Assembly: GCA_016213945.1 (NCBI GenBank)
Contig: JACQZF010000006.1
Coordinates: forward strand, 183,276-247,275
Direction: 5' to 3'
Source: Nitrospirota bacterium
GTDB lineage: Bacteria > Nitrospirota > Thermodesulfovibrionia > UBA6902
Length of the DNA: 64,000 nt
The notes beneath the pieces are model-generated. The model was not told the DNA's origin. It searched no databases and saw nothing but the letters and a program-made list of their open reading frames with translations. Positions within the stretch are counted from its first letter, which is position 1; each line of letters begins with the position of its first letter. The position numbers and the translations under genes are program-made. Below are positions 61,299-64,000 of the stretch, piece by piece.

Positions 61299-62752
61299 TA
61301 AGCATCCTCCCCCAGCACACCCATCACCCACAGGAGGTTTACGCGTGCAGTCAGGTAATCACGCCAGGCGAGGGTAAGATTGCCTTTTGCCTGCTGAAGG
61401 TTAAGCTCCGCGTCTTCGACTTCAAGCCTGATCTTCACTCCCAGTTCATATCCCTTCTCAGACAGGGACAACAGTTTTTCAGCCTGTTCCACCGTGCCTG
61501 AAAGGGCGTCCACTATCTGCCTTGACTCCTGCACGTCGTTCAGCGCTTTGCTGGTCTGCAGGGCAATGGAGTCAGCCAGTTTTTCCTCGTCTATCTTGAT
61601 GCTGTTGAGGTCACTTTTAGACTGGGCCACCCTTCCCCTGGTGCGCATTCCGTCAAAGAAGGGAAACGACAGATACATCCCGGCGCTCCAGGCCTTGCCA
61701 TCCAAGTCCATATCAGCGGATTCGTACCATCTCCATCCGTATCCGCCCCTGAATTCAAGGCGCGGCTTGTCATCGGCGTTTGCTATTGTGACCAGCTCAC
61801 CCGCAATATTGGTCCGGTAATGGAGGTCCCGCACCTCGGGCCTCTGCTTAAGGGCGGTCTTATATATCAGATCATAGCCCTGGACCGCTGTGACATCACC
61901 CGCCTCCAGAGTGCCTTTCACATCAATGCTGTCGTCCTCAATGGCAAGCAGAAAACGCAGCCTGTCAAGTGTGTCGCGTATCCGGTTTTCCGTGCGTATG
62001 ACCTCTGGCCGCGCATTTTTAACAGCCACCTCAGCGGCCAGTATTTCATAATCAGTAGCCACACCCGCACTGTATTTGCGCCGGGCCTCTTCAAGATGCC
62101 GTTCCTTCTGGCCGAGGTTCTGAAGGGCGATCGCGTATAGTTCCCTTGACAGGAGCACATTATAAAAGGCAATGGAGACATCTCTGTAAGCTGCCTGCCG
62201 GTAAAATCTGAGCTGCTCGTCGGCGGATTTGAGCCCCTCCTCTGCAGCCCTTATTGCGGCGCCGATCTTACCCCATGTAAAAAGCGTCTGGGTAACACCG
62301 ATCTCCCCGGAATATAACTCATACCTGTCAGGGAGCAGACTGGTCTCGTCCCTGCTGGTGACCGCCGAGCCGTTCAGAGAAAGTTGAGGAAGGGCCGCAG
62401 CCCTCTCTTCAACATATTTCCCCCGCACCCAGTGGAAGTATTCCCTGGCCTTTTGAATATCACGATTTTTTTCTGCGGCTATCTCAAGGGCCTGCGGCAG
62501 GGTCAAAACATTTACTGCCTCAGCCATTGCGGAAAGAGGAAGCAGAAGGGTGATTACAAGAAATAAGATTGCACAGTGAAAAATGGATATCCTTGACGTT
62601 ATAAAAGATTGACGGAGTATATTTATAAAATCCCTCCTGACCTCCCTTTGCCAAAGGGAGGAATAATTCCCCTCCAAGAGGGGATTAAGGGGTGTGTTTC
62701 CCTCTTTGGCAAAGAGGGGTAAGGGGAGATTTTTATAATTAAATTTCTTCAT
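61292..62752 (-). CDS. TolC-family outer-membrane efflux protein
   Basis: 486 residues. Two OEP repeats (ALEIAAEKNRDIQKAREY.. and ..DEEKLADSIALQTSKALNDV) build the TolC trimer barrel and tunnel. The start ATG 62752 overlaps the RND stop (ATGA), but residues 8-45 are read from a dispersed G/C-rich repeat, so the hydrophobic signal (about 57-75) sits unusually far from the N-terminus. Works with the RND pump just upstream for export. Confidence 0.88.
   Translation of the reverse strand: MKKFNYKNLPLPLFAKEGNTPLNPLLEGNYSSLWQREVRRDFINILRQSFITSRISIFHCAILFLVITLLLPLSAMAEAVNVLTLPQALEIAAEKNRDIQKAREYFHWVRGKYVEERAAALPQLSLNGSAVTSRDETSLLPDRYELYSGEIGVTQTLFTWGKIGAAIRAAEEGLKSADEQLRFYRQAAYRDVSIAFYNVLLSRELYAIALQNLGQKERHLEEARRKYSAGVATDYEILAAEVAVKNARPEVIRTENRIRDTLDRLRFLLAIEDDSIDVKGTLEAGDVTAVQGYDLIYKTALKQRPEVRDLHYRTNIAGELVTIANADDKPRLEFRGGYGWRWYESADMDLDGKAWSAGMYLSFPFFDGMRTRGRVAQSKSDLNSIKIDEEKLADSIALQTSKALNDVQESRQIVDALSGTVEQAEKLLSLSEKGYELGVKIRLEVEDAELNLQQAKGNLTLAWRDYLTARVNLLWVMGVLGEDAYQ
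62635..62731. repeat. CCTCTTTGGCAAAGAGGGG-type repeat inside the TolC-like gene
   Basis: Contains two hairpin words (CCTCCCTTTGCCAAAGGGAGG near 62640 shortened here to its core CCTTTGCCAAAGG, and CCTCTTTGGCAAAGAGG near 62701) and GGGGATTAAGGGG between them. It is translated in frame as PLFAKEGNTPLNPLLEGN. Confidence 0.75.
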
Positions 62753-64000
62753 GTAGTCACCGCCTTTTTAACTCCAAAGCGTTTCCTTACCCAAACGCTG
62801 AAATCATCCAGCAATGTGTACACCACCGGGACGACAAGCAGTGTAAGTACAGTTGACGTCAGAAGTCCGCCGATCACGGCGCGGGCCATAGGCGCGCGCA
62901 TCTCAGCTCCGGAGCCGAGGGCAAAGGCAAGGGGCATCATACCAAAGATCATGGCAAGGGTTGTCATTAATATAGGCCTCAGCCTTGTCCTTCCGGCTGT
63001 TATGACAGCATCGTTCCTCTCCATGCCGCGTCCCTGCAGTACCTTTGCATAGTCCACAAGGAGGATGGCGTTTTTTGTGACCAGACCCATGAGCATAATC
63101 AGTCCGATGAGCGACATGATATTTATCGTGTCCCCTGTGAGAAATAGCATCCCCGCCATACCGACAATGGAAAGCGGCAATGAAAGCATAATAGCCATAG
63201 GTTCAAGAAATGATTCGAACTGTGCCGCTAATATGAGATAGACAAGAACCACTGCAAGAATAAGAGACTCTCCCATGTATCCGAAAGACTCTGCCATGTC
63301 CTCTGCCTCCCCTGAAAAAACTATTTTATAACCCGGCTCCATCGTGATCCCTTCCGCGGCCTTCTGCACCTTGCTCACAGCGGTGCCGATAGGCATCCCG
63401 TCAAGGTTGGCGGTGATCACTACCTCACGGGTAAGGGCCTGCCGGTTGATCTCCGAGGGAGAATTGCTGACCTCATAAGATGCGATGTTCGACAGAGGCA
63501 TAAGAGCGGAAGGCCCGTTCCCCCTCTGTACTGTAAGCCGCAGGTTCTGCACCTGCGTGGGGTCCTGGCGCAGATGCTCGGGCAGCCGGACCCGCACGTC
63601 AACGGAATCTCCGTCTTCGTCTTCATAAGTTGTGACCGCTTCTCCGCCTACAAGCGCGCCCACCGTGCGTACAATGCGGTCGGTCATGATCCCGGCATTG
63701 ACCGCCTTTTCCCTGTCTACCGTGAGCTGGTACTCCGGGATATCATTTTCCAGTGTCGCTTCAATGTCAACAATCCCGGGGATTGCATACATTTTGTCCT
63801 TTAACTCAGAGGAATACTTTTTCAATAATGCGATATCATCTCCCCTCACATTCACAACGAGCGGTTTGATGCTGCTTCCCACTCCGCCTGCTTCTTCAAT
63901 AGAAATTTTAATTCCCGGAACGCTATGAAGCCTGCTGCGTACGTCCTGCTGTATGACATCCTGTATCCTCTTCCTCTCAGAACGTTCCTTGAGCTTTATA
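62749..64000 (-). CDS. RND-family efflux transporter (AcrB/HAE1 type), N-terminal part outside window
   Basis: The frame is open to the window edge (417 codons in the window), so the listed piece is the C-terminal portion of a ~1,000-residue protein. Visible: porter domain strands (VRLPEHLRQDPTQVQNLRLT), then six or more transmembrane helices with ESFLEPMAIMLSLPLSIVG, GLVTKNAILLVDYA and RLRPILMTTLAMIFGMMPLA. Inner-membrane proton-driven pump; translationally coupled to the TolC-like gene. A membrane-fusion gene is expected upstream, outside the window. Confidence 0.93.
   Translation of the reverse strand, partial: IKLKERSERKRIQDVIQQDVRSRLHSVPGIKISIEEAGGVGSSIKPLVVNVRGDDIALLKKYSSELKDKMYAIPGIVDIEATLENDIPEYQLTVDREKAVNAGIMTDRIVRTVGALVGGEAVTTYEDEDGDSVDVRVRLPEHLRQDPTQVQNLRLTVQRGNGPSALMPLSNIASYEVSNSPSEINRQALTREVVITANLDGMPIGTAVSKVQKAAEGITMEPGYKIVFSGEAEDMAESFGYMGESLILAVVLVYLILAAQFESFLEPMAIMLSLPLSIVGMAGMLFLTGDTINIMSLIGLIMLMGLVTKNAILLVDYAKVLQGRGMERNDAVITAGRTRLRPILMTTLAMIFGMMPLAFALGSGAEMRAPMARAVIGGLLTSTVLTLLVVPVVYTLLDDFSVWVRKRFGVKKAVTT

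Overview
The window looks like a chromosomal segment of a Gram-negative, probably anaerobic, environmental bacterium. My best guess is the phylum Nitrospirota (Thermodesulfovibrio-like), with a deltaproteobacterial-type lineage as the alternative. The reasons are the recA / PilT-type ATPase / recX run, a deoxyhypusine-synthase-like protein coupled to a ferredoxin, a UshA-like tetrahaem cytochrome, a PEP-CTERM surface protein, and the style of the intergenic repeats. This is inference: there is no rRNA in the window. Both ends are cut: the first gene (S1C protease) lacks its 5' end and the last (RND efflux protein, minus strand) lacks its N-terminal part.

Layout. 1-9.2 kb: housekeeping (thpR, recA, pilT-type ATPase, recX, DHS-like protein + ferredoxin, four tRNAs, a cupredoxin, an M28 peptidase, rsmD, coaD). 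9.2-18.8 kb: EamA transporter, a small lipoprotein, a JAMM peptidase, a double UspA, a cold-shock protein, rimI-tsaB, a DsbA-like thioredoxin with a tetrahaem cytochrome, a transposase relic, and gyrA. 18.8-30.1 kb: a surface-protein locus. It begins with a 162-bp MITE-like element, followed by a PEP-CTERM protein behind a good sigma-54 promoter and a 3,247-residue PKD-repeat protein, and ends in a second copy of one MITE end. 30.1-36.4 kb: DUF486 and SWIB proteins, pstSCAB-phoU behind a four-unit Pho box, two small unknown genes, and two tRNAs. 36.5-44.6 kb: a PAS-HisKA protein without ATPase domain paired with a degenerate PLD-like membrane protein, an ExeA-like ATPase, a TPR protein, a UbiD decarboxylase, an RMD1-family protein, and an OmpA lipoprotein.

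44.8-52.6 kb is a decayed defence island on the minus strand. It holds an intact PLD-helicase, an Eco57I-type methyltransferase that has lost its catalytic core, a dinD gene with an internal deletion, an 83-bp duplication of the methyltransferase tail, a RelE-type toxin-antitoxin pair, and a 50-codon chimeric ORF coupled to the toxin. 52.6-64 kb: a PA2778/PA2779-like C39 peptidase set, a long NDK, a three-gene operon (GspE/MshE N-terminal domain, VWA, coiled coil), rho, a HAD phosphatase, an SDR sugar reductase, and a TolC/RND efflux pair.

Across the window the intergenic DNA is dominated by short-period repeats: at least eight blocks of phased 7-mers (one block of 8-mers), most arranged as inverted arms that fold into hairpins, plus six copies of a GTCAT...ATGAC palindrome and several G/C-rich strings. 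In several places such repeats are read in frame inside genes. These repeats, the nested domains of the giant protein, and the island's decay are the most unusual content. I did not find a CRISPR array, an rRNA, an integrase gene or a riboswitch.
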